A DNA stretch of 64,000 bases. Source: Candidatus Gastranaerophilales bacterium (GTDB lineage: Bacteria > Cyanobacteriota > Vampirovibrionia > Gastranaerophilales > Gastranaerophilaceae). Each line of letters opens with the position of its first letter. Within the stretch, counting starts at the first letter, position 1. The notes beneath the pieces are model-generated. The model did no database searches and was not told the origin of the DNA. It was given only the letters and a program-made list of their open reading frames with translations. Of this stretch, positions 62,638-64,000 are shown in pieces. Where the stretch lies: the NCBI GenBank assembly GCA_944323625.1, contig CALUTD010000003.1:1-64000 (forward strand). The letters run 5' to 3'. Made by a program: the position numbers and the translations under genes.

Positions 62638-64000
62638 ATGAAAAAATATATATTAAACATAATTTTAATAATTATATTAATCTCAGGTCCTGCTTATTCG
62701 CAAGATAAGTTAAATAGTGCGCTTAAGGATAATTTAAAACCGGATTTAAATGTACAACCTAAAGAACCTGTTAAAATTAACAACCAATTTGAACTAAATG
62801 ATAAAGTTCTTAATATGTCAATACTGCCTGCAGTTTCTGAACCTATTATTCCTTCAGGAATAATATATAGTGAAGATTATGTTGCTCTTGATGCAATAAA
62901 CCCTCAAAAGAAAGGTAATGTGAATGCAAATTATCCGGGATTAAGGGGACCAAACCAATTAATTGTTTATACTCCGGCTTTTGGTCTGAGAACAGGTACA
63001 AATGAATATGGAACAGAAGCTGTTATAGAAAATAATATGGTAGTCAGACTTAACGGAGCTGATTCAATAATTCCGAAAAACGGTTTTGTAGTTTCGGGTC
63101 ACGGTAAAGCAAAAACCTGGATAATGAAAAATCTTCAAGTGGGTACGAAAGTTTATATAGATTATACAAATAACGCCATAAAAATTTTTCTTACTCCTGA
63201 AAGCCTTATATTTGCAGCTAATGAAAAGTTAAATGAAATTTCAAAAATCATTGAGTATTATAGAAATCACGATTATAAATACTCAGATAAAGAGGCTACT
63301 GATTTTATAGAAAAATCACAAAATGCCATAAAAAAGGCAGAAAAGAAGCCTGAAAAAACTCAAAGTTATATAAATGAAGCTATGAGTTATTTAGATAGTG
63401 CAATGAAAAATGCAATTCCATATTATGATAATGAGCTGAAAGGAATTTGGGTTAGACCTATAGAAACAACACCGGAGCTCATTGAAAAAACAATTGAACG
63501 TATTCATGAAACCGGAATTACAGATATATTTCTTGAAACTTACTTTCATGGAAAAACAATTTATCCCAGCGAATATCTTAAAGAAGTTGGAGTTATATCT
63601 CAAAGAGAAGAATTTATAGGGTTTGACCCATTAGAAATATGGATAAAAGAAGCCCATAAACGTGATATGAAAATACATATTTGGTTTGAAACATTTTATG
63701 TGGGTAATGATAACCCGATGTATAACCCGCAGCACGTTTTAAATGTTTATCCTTCATGGGCTAACAAAAGATTAATGAATTATGATTCAGACATCCCTGT
63801 TCCATCGCTTTCAGAACATAACGGATATTTTTTAGATCCTGCTAATAAACTTGTACAGACTTATCTAAAAGAAATAATCAAAGAAATAATAGTTAAATAT
63901 AGACCAGATGGTATAAATTTGGATTATATAAGATATCCTCAGACAGTAGATCCGTCATATTCAAACTACAGACTGTCAAATTGGGGCTATACTCAATATG
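62638..64000 (+). CDS. GHL10-type glycosyl hydrolase, truncated by window end
   Basis: An exported protein read from ATG 62638 to the end of the window (about 454 residues, no stop reached). A signal peptide (about 1-22, ending YSQ) is followed by a module with SIIPKNGFVVSGHGKAKTW and LQVGTKVYIDY, shared with the phosphodiester glycosidase at 29849. A helical spacer precedes a GHL10/DUF187 TIM-barrel start: KGIWVRPIETTPELI, GITDIFLETYFHG, AHKRDMKIHIWFETFYVG and PDGINLDYIRYPQT. These enzymes are thought to act on extracellular glycans. The start has no strong ribosome site. Confidence 0.82.
   Translation, partial: MKKYILNIILIIILISGPAYSQDKLNSALKDNLKPDLNVQPKEPVKINNQFELNDKVLNMSILPAVSEPIIPSGIIYSEDYVALDAINPQKKGNVNANYPGLRGPNQLIVYTPAFGLRTGTNEYGTEAVIENNMVVRLNGADSIIPKNGFVVSGHGKAKTWIMKNLQVGTKVYIDYTNNAIKIFLTPESLIFAANEKLNEISKIIEYYRNHDYKYSDKEATDFIEKSQNAIKKAEKKPEKTQSYINEAMSYLDSAMKNAIPYYDNELKGIWVRPIETTPELIEKTIERIHETGITDIFLETYFHGKTIYPSEYLKEVGVISQREEFIGFDPLEIWIKEAHKRDMKIHIWFETFYVGNDNPMYNPQHVLNVYPSWANKRLMNYDSDIPVPSLSEHNGYFLDPANKLVQTYLKEIIKEIIVKYRPDGINLDYIRYPQTVDPSYSNYRLSNWGYTQY

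Noticed and set aside
1-64000. CRISPR arrays, rRNA, prophage or complete insertion sequences
   Set aside because: No regularly spaced repeats, no rRNA-like sequence and no transposase or phage genes were seen.

Overview
The window is an AT-rich bacterial chromosome segment of dense, short-spaced genes. Several proteins carry prepilin-like N-termini of the type SFTL(A/S)EVLITL, one begins MGLAASQ, and many have no recognisable family. Together with an MlaD/MCE protein, an RpaB-like OmpR regulator and no photosynthesis genes, this suggests a non-photosynthetic gut cyanobacterial relative (Melainabacteria/Vampirovibrionia, order Gastranaerophilales). The assignment is an inference from style and gene content; no rRNA gene is present to test it. 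The genetic code is standard and TGA is used as a stop.

Layout. 0-6 kb: two tandem structured repeat units, a pilin-like gene carrying a G tract, an MCE lipid-transport protein, a glycosyltransferase overlapping an OmpR-type regulator, and an internally repeated coiled-coil protein. 6-22 kb: a MerR gene broken by one TGA, pheT, a multi-pass membrane protein, two lineage-type unknowns, a BadF-type activase, an asparaginase, nfeD plus an SPFH protein, and a giant AsmA-like protein. 22-29 kb: a secreted carboxypeptidase-regulatory-fold protein, a probable HMP-PP riboswitch driving thiG-thiH and a LOG-family gene, and a Ski2-like helicase. 29-38 kb: a GC-rich 132-bp tandem repeat rich in GNRA-type hairpins, a phosphodiester glycosidase, two more G-tract pilin-like genes, ilvA, ilvE, a nitroreductase, a candidate ADP-ribosyltransferase and cysS. 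38-48 kb: a 1351-residue GH13-like protein, a PHP-like protein lacking its histidines, gatA, pilin remnants and a pilin gene. 48-54 kb: an orphan pilin leader, a DUF2339 membrane protein, and a rump spc operon (rpsE-rpmD-rplO-secY). 54-64 kb: a GH57/DUF3536 protein, coaE, a DtxR-family repressor with a clear operator, a BI-1 protein, enolase, a DnaJ-like protein and the start of a GHL10-type glycosidase.

The most striking pattern is a set of pilin-like genes that open with nearly the same leader: a short run ending in CGCTAC or a close variant, followed by exactly nine G and then T. The tract lies about 8-11 codons after the start codon and before the prepilin motif. As written here, one gene (31182) is in frame, two (1122 and 35676, both on the minus strand) are out of frame by one base and would be restored by eight G, and a fourth leader (48581) has a promoter and ribosome site but no pilin attached in frame. 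Pilin C-terminal fragments at 47.5 and 53.8 kb sit beside a shared hairpin element. I read this as a phase-variable, recombining pilin family, one member of which lies directly beside the candidate ADP-ribosyltransferase. Other items of note are the terminator-embedded riboswitch upstream of thiG, a C10 tract abutting the nfeD promoter, and a short (V/I)xF(K/R) N-terminal motif shared by four unrelated proteins.
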